Origin: Caprimulgus europaeus
Taxonomy: Eukaryota > Chordata > Aves > Caprimulgiformes > Caprimulgidae
Reading direction: 5' to 3'
NCBI GenBank assembly: GCA_907165065.1
Contig: OU015544.1
Coordinates: 2,039,501-2,103,500 of the forward strand
Length of the DNA: 64,000 nucleotides
The notes under the pieces are model-generated. The model was given only the letters and a program-made list of their open reading frames with translations, did no database searches and was not told where the DNA came from. Below, one piece after another: positions 47,880-61,116 of this stretch. Numbering within the stretch: the stretch's first letter is position 1; each line of letters opens with the position of its first letter. A program made the translations under genes and the position numbers.

Positions 47880-49076
47880 CTATGAAAAATCAGCAAATAA
47901 AAAGTTACATTAACCCCACCCTGACCTCTCCAACATAATACACTGAGGGCTGATGGGCTGCCTTTGGAGCTTCGTTGAAAAGCTGTCATTCTTCGGCATC
48001 CCAAGTACAGCCTAGGGAGCATTTACCAGATAATTAATATATTAAATGCATGAAAAATAGTTACACAGGACCCCCCCCTGCCAGATCCTTCCCACACACG
48101 TACATATACTGCCATCTTTTTCAGGGAAAGAAGGGATGCAAAAAAAAGGGGGAAAAAGATAGATACAGCATGCACACCATCAATATAAAAGCATCCCCTG
48201 AATAGCCATCATAAAAACTGTTCATAATTTTATAGCTTCATTCGTGCTGGAGCACCATAAAGGCAGGCCATATTTTTTACACTCAGGATGCCTCATAAAA
48301 AAAAAAAAAAGGAGAGAAAAAGAAGGAAGGAAAGTTGGCATGGGAGACATGGAAGCATAGCACAGAAGCCATCAGCTCACCTGAGGACAAGAGCTCAGGA
48401 GAAGGGGGTTTCAATTTGTCCTCTCTGACCTGTCAGGATCTGAATCCCGATGAGGCCATCAGAATAATTATTAATTGGGAAGTCCTTAGCTTCCCAACCC
48501 CCTTCCTCTTTTTCTTTTTTTGCTGACTGCATATTTGCCTTTTAAAAGGATGATGGAAGGCCAGGAAGGCAGCCCTGCCCTCCAACTGTGTCCTTCACCT
48601 TTAAGTGGGCCAGCATCTTTTTTTGGTGCTTTGAATCCCCCTCCCCCTTCTCTCTACCTCCCCAAATGCAAAATTCATGAGCTGGAGCATGGATTAACAA
48701 ATAAATTATAATGAAGGCAAATGGGTAGTAATAAAAAATAATAATAATAAAAAAGGAGGCCTCACCTTCACGTGACAGAGGCTGAGCAATATAACAAACC
48801 AGCTCGTTTATTTTCACCAAAGCCTGTTCTCCTGCTTGGGAAGGTGGGTTTTTAAAGCATTTTATCCTTTATTTCCTGTAATATATTTGGACAAGGTAGC
48901 TGTAAATCTGAGGCAAGAGGAGAAATCAGAGAGTGGCAGGAGAAGATGGGGGTCGAAGGGAAAGGAGCTGTATTAGTTTGTGGATATGGCCCCTGAGCTT
49001 TTGTGATCCAGGGATTTAGAGCATTCACCTGCAGATACGAGTTCGCTGGGCTGGCAGCCTCTGCACAGCACTGAGC
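47880..49076. other. unique non-coding sequence
   Basis: AT-rich sequence near 48000-48310 with TAATTAATAT words and a poly-A run at 48297-48310, then mixed sequence with AAT triplets at 48735-48750. A minus-strand CAG|GTGAGC donor match at 48379-48380 lacks a good acceptor. No gene recognised. Confidence 0.55.
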
Positions 49077-49450
49077 GTGCCACACCGCCGCTCCTGGCCA
49101 CTGCCAGGGCTCAGACCGTGCCACACCGCCGCTCCTGGCCACTGCCAGGGCTCAGACCGTGCCACACCGCCGCTCCTGGCCACTGCCAGGGCTCAGACCG
49201 TGCCACACCGCCGCTCCTGGCCACTGCCAGGGCTCAGACCGTGCCACACCGCCGCTCCTGGCCACTGCCAGGGCTCAGACCGTGCCACACCGCCGCTCCT
49301 GGCCACTGCCAGGGCTCAGACCGTGCCACACCGCCGCTCCTGGCCACTGCCAGGGCTCAGACCGTGCCACACCGCCGCTCCTGGCCACTGCCAGGGCTCA
49401 GACCGTGCCACACCGCCGCTCCTGGCCACTGCCAGGGCTCAGACCGTGCC
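49077..49450. repeat. 41-bp minisatellite, nine identical copies
   Basis: Nine tandem 41-bp units begin at 49077, 49118, 49159, 49200, 49241, 49282, 49323, 49364 and 49405, followed by five matching bases to 49450. I found no difference between copies. Each unit starts gtgccacaccgccgctcctg, has three CpGs (counting the junction) and holds a small inverted repeat CCTGGC-CACT-GCCAGG. No forward frame of the unit contains a stop, so all three plus frames stay open across the array; the long frames here are repeat artefacts, not genes. Length variation between individuals and assembly collapse are both likely. Confidence 0.98.
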
Positions 49451-52400
49451 TTTATTATACACATGTGTGTGTGTTTTTAAGTGTGATATGTTCAACAGCA
49501 GGGATGTCCCTTAAAAATTTACACACCAGACATTACACCCATCAGACAGCCCAGAGTCAAGAAAAAAACATGACAGAGATGTCTATTAAAGCAGGAGAGG
49601 TAAGCTGAAGAGAAAGCTCTGGATACCCATCAGAGATAGTCAGGGGTAGCTACTTCCTCCTCCAGTCACATGGGCCAAGAGCTGTATCACAAAAGGGATG
49701 GTTTTCAACCACAAAAAAACCAACTTCAAACAAAAATTCATTTCAATTTTCAGTAAGGGGTCAATATTCTGGATTGATTTTTTTGTTTTGTGGGATTTTG
49801 GGGGGTTTTATAAATAAAGAAAGAATACAAAATACTAATTTCCTTCAAAGAACCATTAAAAAAATTTTAGTATTTGGTGCCATGCTAAGTTTTCTATTAA
49901 AGGAAGTTTAAGAGAACTAAAAGAAAAGGAAAAACTAGTCACTATTTTTCAGAGTAGCCCTCCAGAGCCTTACTTCAGCTGAGCTTGCCCTGCATGGCCT
50001 AGGTGTTGAGCACATATGGAAGCCAGGAGACCCGAGTCCCTTTGGCTACAGACCCGATTGATGGACCAGCAGCCCCGAGCAGCACCCACCTTCTGTACCT
50101 GCTGGGAGGTGCCTGCCCCATGCTGGGAGCAAAAGCTGCTGTTGGCCAAGATGAAGCAGCAAGCTCAGAGCAACACTGCTAGACAGGTCCTGGGAAATGC
50201 TCAACTGCCTTCACCTGCATGATGCCCCAAGGCCATCTCCTGCACCCTCCCAGCTCCAGGAGCTACATCTCCCTTGCCAGAGTCCACAGGGGCACCACCA
50301 GCACTGCTCCTGCAGCTCTCTGCAGAAAATACCTGTGGCTTCTTTCACTGTCTCAAAGTCTAAGGAGATCTTTTCCTGCCTCAGCCATGAAAGCATCTTC
50401 CAAAAGGCAGCTGGGAGGGTCTGTGGAGCACATCTAACTCCTGACCAGCACACTTGCTGGTGATAGCAGAGCTTCTTCACAAGGCTACATTCGTCAGTGA
50501 ACCCACCTCTAACGTCGCACGCTTGGGAATTAAAGTGAGTTGGAATCCAGAGTAATGTCACTGATTTTGCCGAAACCGCTTAAATTCAAGTTGAATTCAA
50601 GAAATACGGTGGCACACGTGCTCACAGAACCTCCAAAAAGCTGGTTTGTTAATCCAAGTGTGGCTATGCCACATCACTTACAGTTTGGGCTCCCAGGTGC
50701 TGGGAAGAGGAGCCCAGTCTCTGAACAAACACCCCCAAAGCGCTGCCGAGGAGAAGCCACCCCAGCAGGAGGTGCGTGTGCACCCACTGACCACAGCCCG
50801 GCCATCGGCGCGCAGGCACAGCGCACGGCTGGCTGCGGAGCCACCGCCAGCGCCGCCTCATTTGTCTCTTTCATGTTTATTCATGGCCAGCTCTGACAGG
50901 GGGATCCGGCTCCGTTCGGGAGGTGTCAGCAGGTGGCCTCATAGTGAGAATTAGTGAGGCAGGCAGCAAGGAGACGAACTGGGGCTGCCTAATGCTGCAG
51001 ATATTAACGCACGCTTCAGAAATGAGTAAAGCTTCTTCGAGGGGAAAAAATCACAATAATAAGAGGATGAAGAGGGGTAGGGTAGGAGGAACCAAGGGGG
51101 AGCCCCGTGTGCTACGCTAAGCTTGGCCAATGCTCTGTTATTGGCAAGGTGTCCTCCTCCTTCCACGTGGGTGCTGACCTCAGTCCCACACACACAGACC
51201 CCTTCAACCACAAATGGGAGAGAGAAACATTTTGCTTTCAAGTAACCCCTGAGAACTTGCATGGTCAGAGGCTGAGCAAGACCTTTCTGTGCCAGAAGTT
51301 TCAGTGTCGCCATCCTCCCCTCCTCCAACTTTGACATTTCAGGCAGACACTCAACCAAGACGGAACAACTCAGTGCTGCCCTGCTCTGTGCTGCCACAGC
51401 CTCTGCTGTCAGCTGCTGGCGTGGTGGGACACACTAGACCACTTCTCCCAGCAGATCCTGGGGCACCAGGCATGGCAAGGCAGAACCCCAAGTGTCCACC
51501 ACCATCACCTCCTGATGCTTTCACGACACTGACCCAACCTGGCTCACAGCCTCTGGTTTTCCAGTACCATTTCAGCACACGATCTGCATCTGGACACAGT
51601 TAACTCCTCGGGAAAGGAGACAGCAGACTCAGGGTGATTTTGCTGCATAGCACCAACTCCTTTCACAGCCTCTTTCACCTGCTCTTTGGAAATCAGGGGC
51701 CTAATTTTACAACCTGCTCCCTCAGTCTCCATGGTCCCAAGAGCAAGACAAAGACAAATGAAGAAAGATGCAAGAGAGAGCTGGGTAACATCCAGGTTTC
51801 ATGCAGAGAATAGGAACCAAAAGCACATGCAACTAAACAGGTCTCCAAAGGTCCCTTTTCAGATGTAGCTGCCATATCACATTTTCTACATAACTAACAA
51901 AAATGATGACAAAAGCTGAAATATCTGTTCTGAGAAGTAGCATCTCAGTAGCCAATTTCCTTATCCCTTTCCTCCTGCACACAGACCCAATAATCCTAGA
52001 CATAACTCTAGACACAAGGATTTAGAAACAAGGACCTTAGAGAAATCAAAGAATCAAATAATACCCATGTTAAATCCTTAACTTAAAAATGGTTCTAGCA
52101 AGTGCAGGATTAGCCCCTAAAAGCAGCTTCTGCCTTCCCCCTCAACGTGCTTGTGACACTTGCACTGGCACTGCCCTGCCACGGCCCTGCCCAGGGCAGG
52201 AGGGTGCCTCAAGCCATTGCAGCGTAGCTGGTATTTTCACAGCAAGTAGCACAATAAATTGCAGCAAGAAGATTTTGTTTCTTCTGTTTATAATTTCTTC
52301 CTGCTACAAATGTTAATTTTGTGTTTTCCCTAATAGCTTTTTATATCTTTAAATGCTAGAGACACGTACAAGCTGGGAAAAAACCAAAAACAATCCCAAC

Positions 52401-52679
52401 AACCAAAGCCCCTTTCCTTACATTCCTATTTCCTGCACACAGGAATGACACAGACACACACACACCCCTGCGTGGGATCCCAAACACACCCAGCTCCTGC
52501 CTAGCCCTGCCAACCCACCTGCCTGTACACCCTTTGGTGGATCAGGTACCTCGTTGTTGGGTTTTCCTTTGGAATCTTAAACAGTTTTCACACCTGGTCT
52601 GACAAAGGTTCAGGTAAATTACCGAAAACACACCAACTAATTTAAAAAAATATTTAAGAAACTCCAAGTTCCCTGCCTT
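49451..52679. other. unique non-coding sequence
   Basis: No recognisable gene. A short CpG-rich cluster is at about 50745-50920. AT-rich sequence lies at 49730-49950. A donor match GGAGAG|GTAAGCTG (GT at 49600-49601) has only a poor upstream acceptor near 49500. Confidence 0.55.
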
Positions 52680-53130
52680 TTTACTATCCTCTGCTCCATA
52701 ATTACATTGCACTGCCTGATATTTTCATGGAACATTAACCGAAGTCAGGTGACTGCCCCCTTACAGTCTACGCCTATCCGTTACCCATAAGACCCCCATG
52801 GACCTTGACATTATTAATAGTCCTATTCATTAAGTATTACTCTTGTAGAATGAGTAGCATAATATTGGCCTGGAGATAGGAACAGGCAGAAGGAATAAGT
52901 CAAATTAATTTTCCGCAGCAAACGCCCCGATTCTGTAAATGACATTCTATACTGTTAGCATTTTAAATGTGACACAAATGGCAGGAGATACAATTTGAAA
53001 GCAAAATAGTAGAAGACATGGCTCAGGGTGTAATGTGCTGCATAAAAATCCAATAACATCAGTTACATGAAGGAAGGGAATGAACCAACCCGATGGAGGG
53101 GTTTAATTTGCATTTGTTTAAAATGGCAGG
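52680..53130. promoter_or_regulatory. candidate conserved non-coding element
   Basis: A complex AT-rich block with homeodomain-like words (ATTAATAG, AATTAATTTT), an octamer complement ATTTGCAT near 53108 and a preserved CpG group. No interspersed repeat. It resembles other candidate elements in the window. Confidence 0.3.
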
Positions 53131-56100
53131 TAAGGGAGTGAGAGAAAGGCTGCAGCTCCCTGATTAGGACTTTCTCCTCTTCTGCTGAGGGAGAGGGCAC
53201 AGCAGAGCTCGGAGTTGCAGCTCCTCTCCGAGACCCCAGAGCACGCTCACGTCTCCCTGCCAGCGCAGACTGGCCTGCCACCGCCACCACACTGCTGACT
53301 GAAGGTGGCCGAAGGGAAAATTACAGGCAAGCTCCTCTGAAAGATGCAGTGAAAACCCAGGAGGAGCGTGCAAGCTCAGCTCCGAGTCCCTTCAGAGAGC
53401 TCAGCTCTAATTCCAGTCCCCCCAAGTCCACACACTGCTCAGGGGAGAGCTGGACGGGAATGAGCGCTGCAGAGTAAGGGGCTCCTAAGCACCAAATCCA
53501 CAAGGACATCACCTGCTTTGGCTGTGCTCCACCAGAGAACTGCTGTGGACTGATGGCTGCTTGATCTAGAGCATCTTTCACAACACAACCAAACCACACA
53601 TCCCAGCTCAACCAGTTTCTCCAACGTCAAAGCTGCCCCCCTACCTTCTGTGACAGACCCAACTCAGCTGCAGCACCTTTCTAGACCTGGAATAGATGGG
53701 CTCAAGCCTGAGCTCTTGATTTAAATCAAGCAAAACAGCCACTTTTGGGGAGTTCAAACCCAGAGCTAAAGGCAAATTTGGGGAGAAAAGGTCACCAATT
53801 TTCCAGGAGTCTCAATCAAGCTGTCAGATCTAAAGGCCCTAACACCTGCCCAAAGGATGAGTGGGACAGAAATGCAACACCAGTGCTGAATTCTGTGCTT
53901 TCAGCCTTTTATTTTAATCCCTAAATGCATCTGCTCTAAAGGGGATACAAGCACATAGATCTCCAAGCCATTATGCATTTTTCTTCATTCCCTTTTTCTT
54001 TTATTTCCTTCCTTACAGAGATCACTGTGCCAAATCTGGAGACCAGACAGGAGAGATCTGATCAGGAAAAAAATAAATGCAAAGTCTGACCTCTGTTAGT
54101 TTTATTTAGGGTAGAGCACTGCACTGTAGTTTATTTATTAACAACATAAAAAGACATCACCTATGGAACATAGCATAAATGCTCATAATTTCCCCAGAAA
54201 GAGCATCGAGCTGGCTTCCTGAGGGGCAAAAAACCTCTCACTTAATTGAAGCAAGAAATGTTCAATCCAATAATCCATAATTAGATATTTTATGGAATAT
54301 GTTACCTAGAGATGTTTATTTATCAAATGTTTCTATCAATAATAAGTTGTTGGGAGGGGGGAGAGAAGGTCCATTCCTGGGCTGCTGGGATGACTGTTTA
54401 TGTTTGAGGGGATTCCACCAGCAGTGAAGGAGGCTCCTCCTGCAGCTCATTGTATGGGGAATGGGATCCTCCCTCAGCATCACCAGGTGCTCAAACCACA
54501 AATGGATCATCAGTCAGAACTCTAGAGAACACAGGCTTCTAGTCCCACTTCCTGACAAAGGCAAATGCTTAAAGCCACCTCAAAACAGAGAGATACGAAG
54601 CAAGTTCTCAGGACTAGGCCCAAAACAAGTGGGGATGTCTGAGGAGCTGTCACTGGAGCCACAACCGATGACAGTCTCATTTCAAAGCCATTAAATCACC
54701 TTAAAGCCTCTTACTTTCATATTCATGTACTCCCAGAACACAAACAGTTCACATAGCAGATGGGAGCAAATATTTGAACACTGTTCTTGTCAAGTCAGCA
54801 GGACCTCAAAAGAGAAGATGCCTCCAAGTAAGAGTCCAACAAAACCTACAGACCCCAATGACACACCCTCCACTCACACCTCCTGACTGCTCCTTATCTT
54901 CCAGACAAATTGCTTCTGTTGGTTGCAACCCTACTGCAGTTCTTCCTCCAAAGGCAATTTCCCCTCTCCCTTTAATTTGGGGTTGCTCTACAGCATTCAG
55001 TGCTCCAGCTACTTCTGCAGTACGAAGAACTGCAAATTGTGTTTGGAACTACAAAGTGCAAAACAAAGCAACTGATCGAAGCCGTAAAAAAGAAAATACC
55101 AAATCCATGTTGGTGGAAGGGCCATAGGAAAAAGCTCCTTCACTCATCAAGTGAAGAGACTGGGAAGGGAATAGACATGTTGGAGATGAAAAACAGGAGA
55201 TAGTTAACTCAGTGTCCCACACAAGACAATATTATGGCATAAAAACGCGTGGGCAGAACTGTCAGATTATTTCCAAAAAGATCAGACTTAATCAAGTCTT
55301 CTTATAATCTCTAATAATTCATATAATATTAACAGGTCATGACTCGAAAAATCTGTCTATAAAATGGTAAGTTTGCACAGATATTCAGAACTAGCAGACA
55401 GGAGCAACAGCATATGCTCAAGTCCTTCTTTTGGTCCTAAAAGCACATTTGAAAGTGCTGGTGTACATTTTCCTAACGCTGCCTACACATAGCAGGGCTT
55501 GCCCTTGCATCTGCCATGCTGGTCCGACTCCCGGGAAGCCAGGCAGCACAGGCTCCCATTAACGGGAGACACCGGGACATCACCAGAGGAGCCCAGATCA
55601 GGCAGAAACAAAGCCCTGCAGCCGAGAGCACAGCTGAACACACGGGGCTGCCCTCGCCCCCATCTGCGCTGGACCCGCGGGAAGGATGAAGAATTTGACT
55701 CCTCAAGTCAACTGTGACTTTGGCTTGGTCACACAAAACAGCATTTATTGGGTCCTAGGGAGGTGGCACTGCCGAGTTACACAGCAGAGTCACCAAAGAA
55801 CAGACACAAAGCCCTGGGTCCCAGCCCACCACGAAGGGCAGACAGCGAGGGGAACGTGCAGAGCACAGCACAGGGACCTGCACTAGCGCGGGAGCAGAGA
55901 AGGAAAAAAGCCATTTCCCAGACAGGCACTTTGCCAGTTTCAGAAGATCCCACCTGCAGCCACCTCCAACACACAGAGGCTGCTGCTCAGCCCATCTCCA
56001 CCAGCCCCCCAGCCAGGTGGTCCCCAGCCCACAGCAGCAGCCCCCCGGCCGCCACCTCCCACCCACCGCTAGACGAGAACTCTGCCACCCCCGACCCATC

Positions 56101-56149
56101 AGCGGTGTTTACACTTGGCTCCCTCGCTCTGCGACGAGCACGAAATGGG
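53131..56149. other. unique non-coding sequence with one very strong acceptor
   Basis: No recognisable gene. At 53975-54018 a 40-base pyrimidine-rich run ends in CCTTACAG, the strongest plus-strand acceptor I saw. Frame 1 after it is open for 26 codons to a TAG at 54097-54099, with an AATAAA at 54072-54077. AT-rich sequence follows to 54330. A GC- and CpG-bearing stretch at 55990-56120 is not dense enough to call an island. Confidence 0.5.
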
Positions 56150-56620
56150 GGGAAAATTATAATAATATCACAAATGAAATTGAATGAGTAACAACATTTC
56201 CTAAGAACAGAATAAATACAGTTGGTGGCGCTTTTTTTTTTTCCAATTTAGTATTGTTTAATATGCATTTAATCAACCCATTCAGTATTATAGAGTCTAT
56301 GTACCGTGACACCCTCCTATGCCACAGAGGAAGCATTCATAGGCCATTAGGCTAAAGTAATATGTATGAGGAACCACTTTTCCCCAGGGTGTAGTAACTA
56401 TTTTTGCTCCCCAGTCGTCCCCATTAAATCATTAAACCTCATGACTATGCTTTCTGAACTCTACCCTGATCTTTAAAAAGCAGAACATTAAAGGGCAACT
56501 GTCACCCTCCATTGCACAGGCCTTGTGTTTTATATATTCAAAGCATTAAGCCTTTTGTCAGTCTATACATCATAAGCACTGGAAGACTGTATGCACAAAC
56601 AGGAAATGTTTATAACTGAT
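56150..56620. promoter_or_regulatory. candidate conserved non-coding element
   Basis: AT-rich, repeat-free sequence with ATTTAATCAA, ATTAAATCATTAAA and TATTATA words and many mixed motifs, with a T-run at 56232-56242. It has the texture of the other regulatory candidates. No open frame over 60 codons on either strand. Confidence 0.32.
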
Positions 56621-59600
56621 GTCCCTTTTATAGTGGATGTGCGAATGGGCAGGATAAAAAAGCTGAGGCTTGGCTATTTTATGGAAACTGAAGCAATGTG
56701 ATTTTCCCCAGCTGCTTGCAATAAAACCATCTTCGTTACTTATCTTTATGTGGCCAGTTGCAGGAGGAAAGAGCAGCAGTTTAGCACAGGCAGAAGGTTG
56801 GAGGTCCAGGAGTCACAAGGGTTGCCAACTTTGGACTCACAGATCTCCTTTCCCTACTTTATGGCAAAAGCTTAATTAAGAGAAGAGCAGTAGAAAGGGT
56901 ATCTGCTAAGAGAAGGTCAGGTTTGACTGACAGAGATCGTTCCAGCTCCCAAACATCCCCTGACATGTAGAGCTGTCACTGCTGAAATGCAGTCATAGCT
57001 GGGGAGGAGGAGGTTAGCAAAGAATTAGGCACACAACCATCTCCATCATGTCTCTGACACCATTACTGCTCACTCCTCTTGGAGGCTTCTTGAAAGACCT
57101 CTCACAGCAAACTCACTTTGCTATCTCCACTTTGCTCCTCTTCACACCAGGGGCTGCAGATACGAGGAACAGGAGAGATCTCTACCTGAAAACCCAGCCT
57201 GAACCCTGTGCCTTGCACAGCTAGAAAAAGACTGGGAGACCATTTCCAACTCCACCACAGAGCCTTGGCAAAGAGGTCTCTCAACTGCTTTGTGCCTTGC
57301 AGCTCCCATTTTTCTGTTGAGAAAGCAAATAATGCTTCCTGTAGCAGTGTTAAGATCAAGTTAATTTTGCTAATGCTTCCGACATTCTCTCCTGGGTTTT
57401 TGTGAGGTGCTGCAGACACCCACACAATGTGAAAGAATAGCTGCAGAAACCCCTGCATGGACTTTGACTAAGATTTTGGGCAAGTCATTTCCCTGCACCT
57501 GCATCCTACCCTCCATCTCCCTTGCATATGACCACCAAGCTTTAGGAAGACAAATACTCTTTTCTTAGCATCAGAGGAAAGAAACACCTGGCACAGGGCA
57601 GAGCTTTGCCAGGGCTTTTAGCACTTGGGCAAGGGGAGACACAAAACAGCCCCTAGAAAAGAGAGCATGGGGATGGAGGCAGAGGCAGACAGCAGTAACC
57701 TGAAGAAAGAAAATTCAGAAATACCTTTCAAAGGCAGGGAGAGACCAAAATAAACGTCAAGGTCAGGTGAGGTGTGAGGGAGAAAAACACTTCCACGTTC
57801 TTGAGCCTCTATTGCACAGCTCTGCAACCCACCTCAGCACACTCCCCCAGTACCACAGGCCCTCCCCATCCCTGGCATCTGAGGACACTTCCCAGCTCCC
57901 TGCAGATCCCTTGTAAAACAACAGGGAGTGTTAGGTTAACATGACTTGGGGAGCGATAGTGTAGCTTGCAAAATGTCAGAGCTTTCATCCTGTATGTTAA
58001 CTTCCCAGCCAGCGGTATCAATCTGCAGCAAAACACAGTTATTTCATCGTGACATTAGTTCACCTTTAAAGGCATATGGTAAAGCCTGCTTTGTGGCTTG
58101 CAGCAGATGAGCTTCCTATAATTACAATTTGAACTGTTCCACAGGCAGCTCTATAGATAGTGGATCAGTGATTAAAGTTGAAATCACAGGGTAAGTAGTT
58201 CTGTGACACCGTGAGTCACAACAATCATCAAAGACTCAACTCCCTGGTTTCTGATGAAGTGGAGATAGTGCAGTGATTCAAGTAGGGGACTGAGACTCAA
58301 GTGCTGCTACTTGGAGGCAGGAAAAGAGCAGACACATTCTTGAGGAAGATACTCAGTGCACGCTATTGACTGGCCCCAAGCAAATCTTTAACCCCGCGTC
58401 TCGCAGAGAGCATGACTGTGCATCTCATTGCGGCGGGGCCCCCAGTGTCACACCTGAGGATCACAGGCTCCAGTTAAACATTCCCCTTGCCGATCCCTCC
58501 TTTGATTTGAGCAATAATGCATGCAGGGCACAGGACTGCCGCAGCAACGCCGGGCTCGGCGACAGGCTCAGCCGCGCGCTTGTTTTTCCCTATAGAGCTT
58601 TCTTGCTCCCCGAGTATCTGCATGGAAGGGAAACAAATGTGCACTCACACTGCTGCACCCCTTGCTGACCCCCAGCAGAAGTAAAGGGCTTTTTTTTAAT
58701 TTTTTAAACATCCAAGAAGCCAGCCTCGAGTCTGTTTGGTAATGAATAGAAAATCCTGTCTCTCCTGGAAGATAATGGGCTAAAGCATTCCCCTTCCCTA
58801 GTGCACCTGCATTAAACTTCAATAAAGCTGATGCTCAGCTAATTCTGGTCCAGAAAAATCAGTGGGTGCAAATTTGTAAGAAAAAAACCCACGATGGAAT
58901 TGCCACAGCAAAAACCCCCACGCAGATAAGAATTAAGTGAATTCCTGGCAGAGTGACACCTCACTCACGTGTACAGTAAAATGAATTACAGCACGCAGAA
59001 GGTATTGGATCCCAGCTCCCTCTCATTCTCAGGCTGTAAGACTTGCTCTTTCCCAGCCCTGCACATGTCCACTGTGGCAACGCACAAATCCAGGTGCTGA
59101 GGAACTTCTACCATCTGGAAAATGGAGGAAAAGACTCCACTGAGGCACAGGAGATAGTACAGCCCTGGCTCAGCTGATACCAGGCCAACAGTTGCACACA
59201 GCAGTGTCCCAGCCCAGGAGCGCTGGACTGCACAGTGTCCCAGAGGGAAGGCTCAGGAGATTGCCAAGGGGACTTCAGCAGGAAAACCTCCAGAGGACCC
59301 CATCCCATTTTGGGATCAGCCAAATTCCACAGCCAGCCCGCAGTGCTGTTTGCACCAGGTTGGATATTTTAAGGGAACTACTTCCTTTACGCTTCTTTTG
59401 GAGATGAAAGACATTTCACTCAGAGTGGGGAGGAGGAGCAGCCAGTGGAGTTACAAAGCCAACAAGCCTCTCTCTCCTCCAGGAAGATCGTATCATGGCT
59501 GCTGGCTGCCAGCCACAGCTGGCTTGAGCATTAACCACAGACAGTGACTGATGGATGTCTACGGTGCCAGCTGCAGAAACCCATCCAGGAAGGCAGGAGA

Positions 59601-61116
59601 TGGCCTCTGTGCTCAGCACGAGTGCTCCACTTGGAGGAATGGGGTCAGGACTTGGGAGATAATCAGCCTGACTGCAGCAAGTCTGTTCATCTTGGGGACA
59701 GCTCTTCAGCCCTGACTTGATGCTCTGAGGGGGAGGACAGGAATGGGGGAGTGGAGCACTGGGTCCAGGCCAGCACTTGATCTTCTGGAAGGAGGTGAGC
59801 TGGTGTAACAGCCCTGCCCAGCTTTCACACCTCACCAGAGGTGTCTCAGTACAACTTAATCAGCTCCTGTCTTTCACAGGTTGTATGTAAGACTTTCTGA
59901 CTGTGTGCAAGGGAATATCTGTGCTGCACACTGCTATAAGGGGAGGCCAACACATATATGTAAGGAGAAAGAAGAGAAGCTGAGCAGTGTCTAACACCTC
60001 TGGCCCCCAGCTGAGCAGAGGTGACCCATCAGTTTACAAGGAAATCCTGACTGAACCCTGGAGACACACCTTGGAAACACAGTGCCACACTGGGGACCTG
60101 TGACCATCCAACACCTAGACCCAAATCAAAGCCTCTGCTGCAGGAATTTGAGCTTCTGAGGAATCTACCATGAGGTTTGCTCCCAACTTTGTGGTGCTCT
60201 TTTTAAAAGGATAAACTGAGGCAAACAGATTAACCTGCCTGGGAAAAGGACAGGGAGAGATACTCACCACAGGACATTTTGGAGCAAATATACACAGGAG
60301 AGTTTAAAACCACAACCCATGTATTTGCTTAAGCAATAGGAGGATAGAGTTTTATTCTCCTTGCCGTCCCCATAGAAATTCTCAGCAGGCTTTGGTCTTC
60401 AGCAAGAGACTCACAACCCAACAGCCTGGCTGGATGCTGACACCCAGACAAACAACACGGGGCATCCCCTGCTGGAATCCTGTCTGTCAGCAGCAGTGAG
60501 CAGGGAAGGGTTAAGCCCACGGGTGCCTCAAGCACAGTGCAGCACCAAGGTCCTTCCCAAGGCTGCAGGGAACAATGCAGCTATCAGTCTATATTTGGCC
60601 TTTGCCCTTGGATCATTTATGACTTATTCTTCACCTCCAATGACCACAGCAGCAAGCTTTCAATCTCTTGCTCCCTAGCCTGAAGCAAGAGCTCTCCCTC
60701 CCCCTTTTTTAAAAATCACACCATTTGCAATTAAAAGCAACTGCCAGGAGGAGGTCTCGAGCAAGTCTTCCCTTGCCCCTTTGTGCCCTTTGCCTTGCAA
60801 AGACCAGACTTCTGGCATGATATCATGCCGGGGCCAGGATGAGGTGGTGGTTCTGTTGTATCAGGATGGAGGGAGCAGAGAAACAGACATCTTGCTAGTC
60901 TACAGCTTAAAGTCTACACTGTGAGCTTAGAGGGAAGGTTTAAAGGGAACAAGCTTGGGTGGTCTTTTACTTTGCAGACTGTGGAATAAACAGGGATACT
61001 GCTGAGATCCAAAATAAGCCTTGTTTAATCACTGGACTCCTACCCCAACCACTGACCTTTGTGAGCAGCCTCACACTCTGGTACAAGCACTGTGTGCTCA
61101 CACCCCTTGTGTGCAG
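56621..61116. other. unique non-coding sequence
   Basis: No recognisable gene. CpG-rich patches are at about 58384-58435 and 58538-58585. A donor match CACAGG|GTAAGT (GT at 58191-58192) follows an acceptor only 46 bases upstream. A purine-rich T/A boundary with TTTTTTTTAATTTTTTAAAC is at 58690-58708. Donors at 57767 and 59795 lack strong acceptors. Confidence 0.5.

Noticed and set aside
49077..49608. Three overlapping plus-strand open frames of 120-149 codons with repeating translation
   Set aside because: They are one 41-bp tandem repeat read in three frames. The repeat has no forward stop, so the frames are open by construction.
55336..55366. 31-nt exon between an AT-rich acceptor and ATG|GTAAGT
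   Set aside because: The acceptor has almost no pyrimidine tract and the segment is very short and AT-rich. The donor match alone is expected by chance.
58145..58190. 46-nt exon between GTTCCACAG and CACAGG|GTAAGT
   Set aside because: The tract before the acceptor is weak and the segment lies in an AT-rich regulatory-looking area. Not enough to call.
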